Source of the DNA: Bugulina stolonifera
Taxonomy: Eukaryota; Bryozoa; Gymnolaemata; Cheilostomatida; Bugulidae
Assembly (NCBI GenBank): GCA_935421135.1
Contig: OW285192.1
Location: forward strand, 6,094,001 to 6,158,000
Length of the DNA stretch: 64,000 nt
Direction of reading: 5' to 3'
Part shown: piece after piece, positions 47,501 through 58,400 of the stretch
How positions within the stretch are numbered: the stretch's first letter is position 1
Layout of the letters: each line of letters opens with the position of its first letter
Program-made: the position numbers and the translations under genes
The notes under the pieces: model-generated
What the model was told of the DNA's origin: nothing
Seen by the model: only the letters and a program-made list of their open reading frames with translations
Database searches by the model: none

Positions 47501-50500
47501 TGCCAGTGAGTCAGTATGGCAAGTTAGTAGCATGTGTCATCTATTCTCTCTTACCTGACACTGTACTGTCCAGAGTTCTAAATTCTTACGCTGTGGTTTG
47601 GAGAAATGATCCCAGACTTTCTGCTGACGCGCCTTGCTGAAGACATTTTGTATCTGTTCCACTTTTAGAAAAACATTCATTAGCAAGATGTGTACTGTAT
47701 TACTTTACCATGGTAGCATCATCTTAACCTTTCCTTGCCATGAAGTTCAGCTCTTGTCAGTTTAAAAAAATTATTGTCAACTAAATCAATGAGGGATTCT
47801 CAAAATAATTATTCATAACAAGAGCTAACAGTTTTCATGGCAAAGAATAGCGTTTTATTGCGTGTGTGACTATACTTATACTGCATCCTGTGTTACTAGA
47901 CTCATACTATAGCTTGAGTTAGTCAATCTCCTGATGCCTGTACTAATCGGAGTTAGCACTGAATGATTCTTCAATAATTAATCAATTAGATTTTTGAAGC
48001 ATACCCTCCAAAAGGTGTTCTAACAGATACCGGATATAACACATTGTATATAGTAACTGTCAGCCAATCAGTAATCATTACCGTGAATCCATAATTAAAA
48101 ATTACATTGTCTGTTGTAAATAAAAATAACTTGCAGCATAGTTATGAATAAAAGTGGATACGGATACCTACGGCCTGTTATTTACCAGCTGATAAAGTCT
48201 CACTGAGTCTAATTCTCACTTGAACCAGCATAGACCTACAGGATTACCTACCGTCAGCATTACTATTACCCACAATACATTGCAGGAGACTGAGTTCTAC
48301 TATTAATTACTTACTTTGATGGACTAGTCCCGTTACTTTAGTCTTATACTGTGCTTTGTAGTTGACTAACTCTTGCTCAAATTCTTCCTTCTCATCTACA
48401 AATTGAAGGAATGTTAGGGGGTTTGGCCATTTTTTATATATTGTATAATGTATTTTTAGCAAGGAATTTGTTTTTGAGCAGTCAGAGATTTGTTTCAAAT
48501 CCATGAAAATACCAGTCCCTGACTGGAGGTTGAACCCGGGGCCTCTACGGCACCTAATCGCCTAGCACAGTGAACAGAACATGCTACCACTATACCACTA
48601 CCACTACTTAGCTGGTGTAGTGGTAGTGGTGTAGTGGTAGCATGTTCTGTTCACTGTGCTAGGCGATTAGGTGCCGTAGAAGCCCCGGGTATTTTCATGG
48701 ATTTGAAACAAGTCTCTGACTGCTCAAAAATAAATTCTTTGCTAAAAATGCATTATACAAGTTGAAGGAATATAATAAAAAGTAACAAAACAGGAAGTTA
48801 TGACCCAAAAAAATACATGACTATATATTCCTTTTGAAATAAATGTACGCTAATCACGATCCTAACAAATATGACGCTTGCGTTGGTTTTCCTGAACGAG
48901 AGTTGATGAATGACGCAAGTAAAAGTGACGGTATATACACTGCCTTTCTGCAGAGTAAACTGGAGTAGATAGATTGAATACAGAGGAGTGATGAGTAGAA
49001 TAGATATGGAAACACCTACTACAATGACTTATCTATCACATCAACACATGTGAGTAATAGAGAAAAATAATATGCAACGCCAACACCACAATAAACTGAT
49101 AAAACATGATACAACGTGTTGCAATAGAATTGTACATTAAAAATGACTATAACATACAAACAATATAATATTATATAATAAGCTAATATGCATGTAATAT
49201 AATATAACAATACCATACAATAATACACATGTAATGAAGTATAATATAATGTTATATACGTACTATCAGATTATACAATAATATACACTACATGTAATAC
49301 AATATTGTACATGTAATATAATATTATAATACAATACTGTACATGTAATATAATATGATAATATATTATATTACAATATTGTACAAATGTAATATAATAT
49401 CATAATACAATATTGTACTTGTAGTATAATATCATAATACAATATTGTACATGTAATAAAATATCATAATATATTATAATATAATAACATACATGTAATA
49501 TAATATAATAATATGTTGTATACTAACTGGTAAGTCGTCTGACGGAGCTCTGTACACAGTGTATCATGGTATAGAATCTATTAGCATTCCTACTTGTCAC
49601 CTGACCCTTGTCTAACCACTGCATCAGAGTGGCTGCAGCCTCACTGAATACCTCAGATGCTGTGATTAAATAGAATAAAGTACATCATGTAAGGGAGAGT
49701 GATATAATATTATAGAATAACAATATTATACAGATAGTGAAGTAATGTTCATATTACTCTATATAGGTTGGGTCGCTCTAAAGACACATTTAATGAACCA
49801 AACATCGTGTTAGAGAATGACTAACTTTTTAACATATCCGTGAGATTGCTAGCCTCGGATTCTGAGTATCGAGCTACTTGGGGTGGGCTGGGTGGTCTGT
49901 TCATATCTAGCATCATCCTCCTTTGGTGCCTCTGTTCCCTCTCTATGGTACGCTGCATGCACTCCCACTCGTACTGGTCATCGCGTGCCGTCGCGTAGTC
50001 ACAGTGGATGCGCCCAGTGTTTGGTTTATCATCCTTGTCCCCTATTTTCATCCTCCAACCTGCAGTAATCAGCTAATATTTCACAACCCAATGATGTGTA
50101 GAGAGGAAGTCTGCTATATAGTATGTGTAAACACCGGCCCTATCCGTAGAGATCACTTTCTACAACTTATTACAGTGATCTATGCTACTTACCAATACAC
50201 AGTGGTAATAGCACTCTATGTATTATATAGAGCAGTGTTCCATATATTATGTACACCAATATTAAACCTTACCAGAATAGAAGATGGCTTTATCAACAGA
50301 TTCAAAGTCAGTAAATCTGACATGAGCAAAGTACTTCTTTCCAAGTCGAATAGTTTCTATCACTGGAACAATCAACAGAATAGTAAGATCAATGGTTAAC
50401 TAGTCCCACAATATAATAGTGTGATCACACCAATTACAAGGTAATGTAACTAAATATATGGGATAAGAAACCGTCATGTTAGAGCAACTATCTACAGACC

Positions 50501-52181
50501 TTTTGTATATACAGACTACACTTTTGGTATACACATGCTGTCAATGATTGCTGGGCTTTAGTATTTGCAGTTACACCTACATTGGCAAATACCGGATTTA
50601 CTAACAGCCACTCCGCTATTATTTGAAAACCAGGTATGCCTAATCTATACATGTAATGGTAGGTCGCCCGTGGTAACAGTTAATCAGTAGTGAACACTTT
50701 GTGCCATTAAAACAAAAGGTCAGTTTACCTCCGCATGTCTGCATTAGCTCTCCAATCATTTCTTCTGTTACAGTTTCAGGGAGACCACCAACAAAAAGTG
50801 TCTTACAGCCTGGAGGTTTCTCCCTAGTTGAACGAGGTGGGGCATGCGAAGGAGGAGGTACAAGAATAAATCCATTGAAGTTGAGAACTTCCTTCCCGTC
50901 TACCTCCTGGGGAACGTTCATCATATACGGGTCTCCCATCATCATATCAAACTGGAATTTATATTACACAGTATAAGATAATCCACAGCAAAACACAAAT
51001 AATCAGCGTAACCAATAGCAACATAGATACAACAAATACCTTGCATAGGCACACATAAATTTACATGTACGGTGCACCCGAGTCACTCACAACCGCATGC
51101 TATGATAGAAACTTACAGCAACAATATATGAAACAGGTCATGACTGACTGAGGATATCTCATTTCCTAGAGAGATGGGCTGACAATCACATATTATAATA
51201 TTGGTCTGGTATAACTCACCAACAGTATTTGCAATTACATAATGGCCAATGGAAGTAAAGGTTTGGTCTACTGGTGAAAAGAGCTCAACTTTAGACAGAA
51301 AAAAATATGTAAACCTCAATAGAACTAGATTGAATAAAATATGTTACTACTAGTTTAAAAAAACTCATAAAGTAAATATTAAAATACTTTGTCTGTTGAG
51401 TTGTACGAATATTTTGAAGATACAAAACTACTAATAGTAAACTGTTTCAGTTAATCTAGTTCTACGAAAGTTTAACGATCAATAGAAGTATTTTGTTCTA
51501 ACCTCGCGGCCCATGTTATACCCGGACGTAGGCATGGTCATCTGTCCACTCCCAGGCATCATCTGTCCACTCCCAGGCATCATCTGTCCACTCCCAGGCA
51601 TCATTTGTCCACCCCCAGGCATCATTTGTCCACCCCCAGGCATCATCTGTCCACCCCCAGGCATTATCTGCCCACCCCCAGGCATCATCTGCCCATTGCC
51701 TGCCATCATCGAGCCAGAGCTGGTCATATTCTGATTAGATGATCCCATCATTCGACTGGCTCCAGTCATCATCTGGCCAGATCCGGCCATCATGTGTGCA
51801 GGCCCATTATATGGATGAGGCCCAACTTGTGGACCAATCCCACTCATTCTCTGTAAAGACTGCGCTGTGCCAGGTCCAGCTGTAGTGATTGAGGTGTCAC
51901 TGTCCACAGAACCTAAGGGTTATATAAAAACATCGACTCAAAAATATCTCTTAGTGAAAAATTGACTGTTTTGAGAAAATATTTCATATTGAGATTATGA
52001 TTTGGCAACGTTTGGGCCAATTTCCGCCGTCACAAAATATAAATAGAGTAGGTTTCAACACCATTAATAAAACATATAGGCAAGTAATGCTCTAACCTGG
52101 ATCCTGGATGTCCATGTCATCAGAGGATTTCACAATAGGTGGTCTGCCAACATTCCGGTTAAATTGCAGCGGTACATCCAT
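44573..52181 (-). CDS. ENOX: Ecto-NOX disulfide-thiol exchanger (ENOX1/ENOX2-like)
   Basis: Twelve exons join in phase: 52181-52097, 51912-51503, 50951-50729, 50362-50273, 50059-49826, 49659-49528, 48395-48315, 47661-47555, 47075-46952, 46605-46439, 45435-45141, 44787-44573; 720 residues (human ENOX1 is about 640). ENOX proteins are cell-surface NADH/hydroquinone oxidases with protein disulfide-thiol exchange activity. Residues 214-290 are the RRM (RNP2 LFVGGLPETV, RNP1 KKYFAHVRF). The family-typical ARDDQYEWECMQRTIERE and PPSPP follow. The central helical region contains VWDHFSKPQRKN and EDEMDLSDTES, then a coiled coil (SDENDSLKCQLEAYKNEV). The C-terminus (FLHVHPFGASIDYIWSYL, VNFEKRW) is diagnostic. 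Extra parts here are a Met/Gly/Pro heptad array in exon 2 and an acidic insert in exon 11. The N-terminus lacks an obvious signal peptide, as in the family. Confidence 0.93.
46207..46432. repeat. 40-bp minisatellite beside an ENOX splice donor
   Basis: About 5.5 copies of a 40-bp unit (aagtacaaggtgcctgcatg, then taccatgttagacaggctgc). In transcript orientation the array begins about 7 bases after the ENOX exon 10 donor (46438). Confidence 0.9.
48436..48770. mobile_element. Head-to-head pair of tRNA-derived SINE-like elements
   Basis: A long imperfect palindrome. Left arm 48436-48608 and right arm 48612-48770 are the same element in opposite orientations. Each starts with a tRNA-like head (tagtggtagcatgttctgtt and ctaggcgattaggtgccgta), resembling an A-box; the left copy keeps a B-box-like cccgggttcaacc. 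A shared 3' body follows (gattttcatgg-type block, tctctgactgctcaaaaa, tttgctaaaaa). The right copy has lost about 22 bp covering the B-box. It sits in the ENOX intron before exon 7, so the pre-mRNA can form a stem of about 150 bp. A third, degenerate copy is at 24500-24612. Confidence 0.8.
51520..51715 (-). repeat. 21-bp in-frame coding repeat in ENOX exon 2
   Basis: About nine tandem units encode the heptad GQMMPGG/GQMMPGS. Copies differ mostly at a Gly/Ser codon. The reading frame is kept because the unit is 21 bp. It makes a flexible Met-rich N-terminal arm. Confidence 0.9.
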
Positions 52182-52930
52182 ATTATTTGTTAATAGAAAT
52201 CTGCATAAAAGTATAAAATTGCAACCACATATACTAAATAAAGAAAAGCTATGTAGTTAATTAGATTACAAATAGAAATTGGGTTGAAAAGCTTTCCATG
52301 TTGGCACAACACTGTCGAGTTCAGGAGAAAATGCTGACATGTCGATGCAGCTAGACTTTGAAGGCTCAAGGAGTGTGTGTCTACACCGGTGTAACTTCAC
52401 CCTAAAACTCCTGAAAATATCTTGTTTTATCAATTGCTGGAAATACCAGTATTCTGATGATGTAACAAACTCTGGTGCTATCCAGATTAGTCAACCATGC
52501 TCTAATTGTATAATACAGGTCTATTGTTATGGAGTCACTGCCATTCATGCTCAGATTGAACGGACAAAGCAAGCTGGATAATAGTCTTATGCATTCACAT
52601 TGGGTAATTCAGGTAAGCATGGTTATGTTTATTATCTTAGTCCCTGTATTTTATTTTGTTGACAAGACTACTAGCTACAAGTCCATTGGCTCCAGTCATT
52701 CTATCACAGCATACATTGTACATAACATTGAAATTCCATGGGATCTTCACATCAGTGTTTTCCAACACTATCTCTTGCTTTGTTCAAAACCAGTGGATGA
52801 TAGCAGCAATTTGTTCTACTCAGGGTGTGCTAGCTTCTCACACTCACTGAGAATGTGCATCGCATTCTAATCATTTTTCCACATATTCTGTACAATGAAA
52901 TTTCTTATTCTTTTATGAACTTGACCTTGT
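52182..52930. other. 5' flank of ENOX
   Basis: Presumed ENOX 5' UTR and promoter on the minus strand; no TATA box seen. Plus-strand frames at 52339-52870 overlap each other in different phases and have no motifs. Confidence 0.4.
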
Positions 52931-52935
52931 AGTTT

Positions 52936-53061
52936 CTAGTAGGGAGAGGCGAATCCTGAGCAGCCATTAACAAGCCTTATGTATCCGTCTTCAACCAGGC
53001 AGTCTCCAACCATCTCCACAAGCTTGTCTGAGCATATTTGTATTTGCAGTGCATTGTCCAT
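52936..53061 (-). CDS. Short orphan open frame (41 aa)
   Basis: From ATG at 53061 to TAG at 52936 the minus strand encodes 41 residues with coding-like composition (CSDKLVEMVGDCLVEDGYIR, LVNGCSGFASPY) inside an AT-rich region. The surrounding 250 bp is clearly richer in GC. It may be an exon of a small or decayed gene. No family is recognised and no flanking splice sites were confirmed. Confidence 0.2.
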   Translation of the reverse strand: MDNALQIQICSDKLVEMVGDCLVEDGYIRLVNGCSGFASPY

Positions 53062-53224
53062 GCAGCCTCTTCTTCTTTAGAACGTACTAGAGCAGTTGCA
53101 AGGGGTACGCCTCATCTTTTAACAGGTTGTGATCAGATTAGCTGTTATTAGGTTTCATGCTGTTTCAGCACCTATGTGATTATTCGACAATTAGTATTTA
53201 TTGCTTCATTTCAGGAGTTTTGTT

Positions 53225-53720
53225 TATAGGCTACCATGATGTTGCAATCATAAAAAACATAATTATTATTATAATAAAATTTTCACACTCTCCTGATAAT
53301 TACCATTATATTATTATATTAATAATATAAATAATTTTTATAAGTTTAATATATAATGCTTTTAATATCAAATATGATAAAATACAAATTATGAAATTTA
53401 AAATGAAAAAATTAAATAATCAATAAAAACATAACATAATCATAATCAATGATTATGTTTATATTTTTACTTTGAAAATATTAACATAAAAATAATAACA
53501 TAATTATTATTACAATTTAATATTACTAAAATTAACTATACTATAATAATATAATTATATTTAATATTATAATTATTAAATTATTATTAATTAAACTAAA
53601 AATATTTTATATCAAAATTTAATATCAATATCAATATGTCATATGTAATAAACGATACTAATATAATAGTTTAATATAAAAAGTAATATTGAAACATATG
53701 TAAAAATTGAAATTGACCGG
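53225..53720. other. Extremely AT-rich island
   Basis: About 500 bp composed almost entirely of A and T (aataataaattat-type words) in the ENOX/Rb spacer. No coding content. Possibly collapsed low-complexity repeat or a matrix-attachment-like region; no specific evidence for either. Confidence 0.7.
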
Positions 53721-54035
53721 CTGGCATCATTAGACTTGGTATATAACAATCACAATGACAATCCCAATAACAATTACAATTGGCAGGACAGCACACCTTG
53801 TTGCATACGGTACTGTACACAGAAACATTTACATCTTACAACAATCTGTACAAAACAAAAAATGATGATGGGACTTTGCAAACTATAAATACGGACAAAT
53901 AGGCCAATAGGGCATTACTTATAAAGACAAACTTTACTTTCAACAAATAAAGTTCATAGATAAAAGTTTATAAAATTATTATAGGAACCAAAGATAGTGG
54001 AAGGAACTTTGTAGGAACTTTGCTTTTTAGAACAG

Positions 54036-54335
54036 TTGGACTCGCTAAACTTTAAAAGTGCCGTTGTAAAAGCGGATGGTCTAATAACTTTGAAAGAGTC
54101 AGAGACGCATTCCACTGGCCGTCATCTACAACTATCAGCCACTAGCGTTGTAAAAGTTCCCGCCATAACCTGGTTTCCTAGCACTTGTATGCGTGTAGAC
54201 TTGAAGAGTTATCTTGTGACGTCTCATACCGAATGTGAAAATGTGTTGAAATCCCCACTAAATCACAGTGTTGCAGGCCTAGGTTATACCATTTTCCACA
54301 ACTCAACAGATGTGAAGTGTGACTTTACTCTTTAG
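54036..54335 (+). CDS. Orphan coding-like exon, unknown product
   Basis: About 99 open codons to a TAG at 54333-54335, with balanced codon composition in sharp contrast to the AT-rich DNA on both sides. It reads, for example, KSAVVKADGLITLKESE, VVKVPAITWFPSTCMRVD and AGLGYTIFHNSTDVKCDFTL, suggesting a beta-rich domain with an N-glycosylation site. There is no ATG at the start; an acceptor-like agaacag at 54029-54035 precedes the frame, so it would be a terminal exon. Partner exons were not found. A retrotransposed or decayed fragment is an alternative. Confidence 0.3.
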   Translation: MDSLNFKSAVVKADGLITLKESETHSTGRHLQLSATSVVKVPAITWFPSTCMRVDLKSYLVTSHTECENVLKSPLNHSVAGLGYTIFHNSTDVKCDFTL

Positions 54336-54890
54336 TTAGTTAGTTATTTATGAATAAAATAATATACTTCTTTTTGCAGGCATAGTTTTCTGTGACTTTG
54401 AATTCTGCCCATCCTAAATAAATCTTATATTAGTATTACTAATAGTTATATTACTAATATTATCAATAAATATGACCACACCACATTGACATTTAATTTT
54501 AATATTTATATAAAATAATATAATTATAATAATTATAATATTAATTATTATTATAAAAAAAAAATTGTTTAATTATTATTAAATTAAAATTATGCAGTTC
54601 TAAATTTAAAGTTAGAGTTATTTTGTCTATTAAATACTTTATATGCAATGCATACATGTATGAAATAATAATTATAATAATATTATTTATTTTGCCTACG
54701 CCCAGGGCTTCACTTCTTTCTTTAGCTAAACCCTTTAGCCTACAGCACAACTCATAAGCAAGTCTGAGCTGGTCCATGAATTGACTCCAATAGTCTACCT
54801 CTATTTACTACTACTGCACATACCCTAGTCTAATTCTCTCTTCTTTAATCATTTAAAAGCATCTTGCTGTGCCACCCCTCAATAGCAGTT
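54336..54890. other. AT-rich spacer with LINE 3' remnant
   Basis: Low-complexity AT DNA (54420-54690) followed by the LINE fragment listed separately. No gene. Confidence 0.5.
54660..54790 (-). mobile_element. LINE 3'-end fragment
   Basis: On the minus strand about 30 codons (QLRLAYELCCRLKGLAKERS, EALGVGK) end at a gtaggcaaaataaataat tail running into an AT microsatellite. The tail resembles that of the LINE at 14528-15330 (taggcaataaactcaataat). Only the last stretch of the element is kept. Confidence 0.5.
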
Positions 54891-55300
54891 TGGCACAATA
54901 GGCGTCTTCGAAAACTGTACTAGTTCATATAAGACTGATTTTAATATCCGAAAACAGCTTATGCGTTCAGGCGTTATTAATTATTTTGCTGTTAGATTTG
55001 TCTTAGGCAGCGCAATCGTAATTTATATTGTTAAGTGATTAACATTAGGCGTATTTGGAAACTGTACTGGTTCATATAGGACTGCTCTAACTATCCGAAT
55101 ACAACTTGAGCGTTCACGCGTGACTAATGCTTGATCTGAAGGAGACTCCCCTTGTTAACAATATATACATGTGTTATTACCAGGCACGCCTAACTTAGTG
55201 TTATAGCTAGCGTTATATTATTGAATAAAATAAATTGTTATTGCCGCAGATTGCTACTTATAAAGCTTGCACGTCCAATATCCGAATACGCCTAATATGT
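54890..55300. mobile_element. Candidate MITE with attaggcgtattygga termini
   Basis: The motif ttaggcgtatttggaaactg (about 55048) has an inverted partner tccgaatacgcctaat (about 55282-55297). A diverged copy of the left end (aataggcgtcttcgaaaactg) begins near 54893, and the next 80 bp of each left end are alignable (ctgtactrgttcatatargact). This suggests a partly duplicated or nested inverted-terminal element. No perfect target duplication was found. Confidence 0.4.
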
Positions 55301-55447
55301 AACATTAAGAGATGTTTATAATATAGACGATAGCTAGCAGTAAAAATATGACTAGCAGTAGAACGTGTAGAATTCAAATCTGGTTGTTGATTGTGTTTTC
55401 GGTGTAACTACAGCAATTCTCTCTTCTATTATTTTCAGGTGTCAGAA

Positions 55448-58400
55448 ATGGAGAAACTAGAAGCACTTTATCAGCAGACAGTTAGCAGAATTTCTTTGAG
55501 CAAACCTGTTGCACAGAAGGCTTGGCAATCATATAAACAAGTACATAGTGTTAACGAGAAAGTCTACAGTGTAAGTAGGGTTGTATGAATGATAGATTTG
55601 AGGCTTATTTCTAATTTCAGACTGTTCTTCCAGTTGATGTATGAAATCCAGTTTCTATCTTATCCTGCCTTTCATGTTTGTGATCAAAACTGACCACTAC
55701 TACATTTATATATTATTCAAAGGATCTAAGACTTCTGCTTCTGTTTGTGAAGTTTTAGTTGTCTTCGTCTAATGCCTAGCACCAATATTAACTCAGTTAA
55801 CACTGTAGTATCTCGTTATGGCAATATTTTAGGAGAATCCAATAGAATGGTTTGTGGTCCATATATACTTAGCACTACTGGAGCAAGCAATCTGTAGTAA
55901 GCAAGTCACAAGACAAACGACTAGCGTCACCGTATCACTTCTGCTTAACATCAGCAAGATTCAGTGAGTTTACATTTAGTTACCGGCACATTGGCCTATG
56001 TAGGCCAATATCATGAAGTGGTAAAGACATTACTCATGGTTATTTGTTTCATAATAGTCATGTATTGGTCTAGATGACAATTGGTGACATCATGAGAGTA
56101 ACTATGATATAAACTAATGACTAGAGGTTATGTTTCAGCTGTAAAGAATTCATCACCAAGCTCAAGTATACAATGGAACAGAAGTTGGCCTCCCCTCTTA
56201 CTGAAGATGTTGTGAATGAATTAGTTCGGAACTATATTCTTACAGCTGCTCTGTATGACAAGTGCTCAAGGTATACCTGTGCACCCAATCAGTCATATAT
56301 ATTATACATATATCACTAGTGTATATACAACCTGGACTTTAGTATTCACAGTAACAGATATATCCGCTATTTTGGCAATTTGCCATTACTTTCTCAACAG
56401 CAACCAATAATGAATCGCAAATACTTAGTGCACATGAATACATAAGCTTTATAATCCACTAACAGCCCTATTGATCTAATGTAATTTTATACAGAGTGTT
56501 TGCGGATATTTTTGTGGAGGAGTGCAGCGTATCATCCGACTCTGCCCAACCAAACTACCACAAGGATCTGTGTGAGAAGAAGAAGAGGATATGGCTTCTC
56601 TATTTATTAGCCAAAGGCAGGTTCCATCAGTATGTTAGCTCTGCACTTCACAGATAAGGCAGTCTGATTTGTTTATCAAAGTGATTATCCATTCTACTCC
56701 CAATGTGCTATTGTTAATACATGCAGCTGTTCAACTCTTGTATGTCGACATCCAACCGCTGGTATCGAGTGATATGCATTGCATGCTGTAAGATGATGTT
56801 AACCTGGGTTCCAACTCTTCTTAAAGGACCCTGGCTAGGTGTCACTAACCACTAACCACATTGCGCTCTATCGAGGTTATTAATCGTGTATTTGCAGAGG
56901 AGACGACATTCAGTATGTCGGAGCTTGTCACTTCCTTTTATGTCCTACTCTGCTGTTTCATACCAACCATCAAGTCTACCCCTACTTTCCTCCTCAAACC
57001 TGTATGGGGTAAGTAGATCAACGCTAAATAGGTCAACACTAAGTAGGCCAATGCTAAATAAGTCAATGTCAGATAGGTCAATGCTGAATAGGTCAATGCC
57101 AAGTAGGACAACGCTAATTAGGTCAACACGAAGTAGATCAACACTAGGTAGGTCAACACTAGGTAAGTCAACACTAAGTAGGTCAACACTAAGTAGGTCA
57201 ACACTAAGTAGGGTAGCACTAAGTAGGTCAACACTAAGTAGGGTAGCACTAAGTAGGTCAACACCAAATATACCAACAGTGAGTTTGTCTGCACTCTACA
57301 GTAAGTATGTCAACAGTAGGTGACTAGTAGAGTTGACCTATAAAGGAATGATATCCATTTTGAAGCAAAGCTAAGAATTTTTCATGTGTTTGTTCTGTGT
57401 CATCAACCAAATAGTGCTGTGTCTGGTGCAGTGTCACATTGCACGCAATAACAAACTCGATACGTACTGTTTTATTAGATGCATACATGAAATGTACTTA
57501 GTTCTAACGCCCCGCTTCAGAAATCCAATTAATATATTATGGTACCATAATTATGTTTCATGCATGTATAAATTCAGGTTTTTTAATTTCTGAGCTGGCG
57601 TTGTGAATGTTTACATTCCATTAATATCCTCTACAATGAAATTAAAACTGCACTCTGTATGATAATTATATCTTGATAAACAATTTATATTTCACTGTAT
57701 TTAATATAATGAGTTGTCTTCTCATAATTACAGGTAACCTATGCAGCAGTTCATCAACCAATCATGAGCAGACAAATCTTATTCTGCTGCAGAAGATGTG
57801 TTTAGAGTATAAAGCAGACCTGGGTGAGATATTTGTACCCATCCTACAGTCTAAACAATGGGTATGTCTGAACTGCTATTACCTATATAAGTTATTATAC
57901 ATGTTGTTTGATGGATGTCTACCTACTTCCCAGTACAATACTCTAGTCCTGATGTGTTATGTATTCTATGCATGTAATAATATCCAACTACAATGCATGT
58001 ACGCTATAACTACTATGACTATAACCTGTGACTTTAACTTAAATAGGGATTTATCTATCCTTCAACAACCTACCTTGCGTAGTACAGTTGTCTCCCCTAT
58101 ACTGTCTGACTTCTATTCAAGGAGTTACAAATCTAGCACGATGCAGCATTTGCACAATCATCACAGGTCACTCTTCCATGTTGAATTGTGTTGAAATATT
58201 AATACAGAGGGAAATAATTCTATGATATATTTCACATATAGGCTGAGTTGATGGACAAGTATGATGGACAGGGTTTACCTGCTATGACTTCTAACTGGAA
58301 GACTATAGTTAGACCTCTTAGTATTGATGGACTAGACTTCATTGATGCTCCTTCCCTTGTGGTACCCAGTAAACCAACCAGGTAACATAGACTATGTTAT

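Noticed and set aside
48530..48700. tRNA gene
   Set aside because: A- and B-box-like words are present but no complete cloverleaf or acceptor stem; the sequence continues into a shared SINE body and is present in inverted duplicate.
52339..52870. Cluster of plus-strand frames upstream of ENOX
   Set aside because: Three overlapping frames in different phases with no recognisable domain or consistent splice sites.
56886..57323. 145-codon frame rich in Arg-Ser-Thr-Leu (SR-like protein)
   Set aside because: It uses the wrong phase across Rb exon 5 and then runs through the 15-bp array; Rb homology fixes the other phase.
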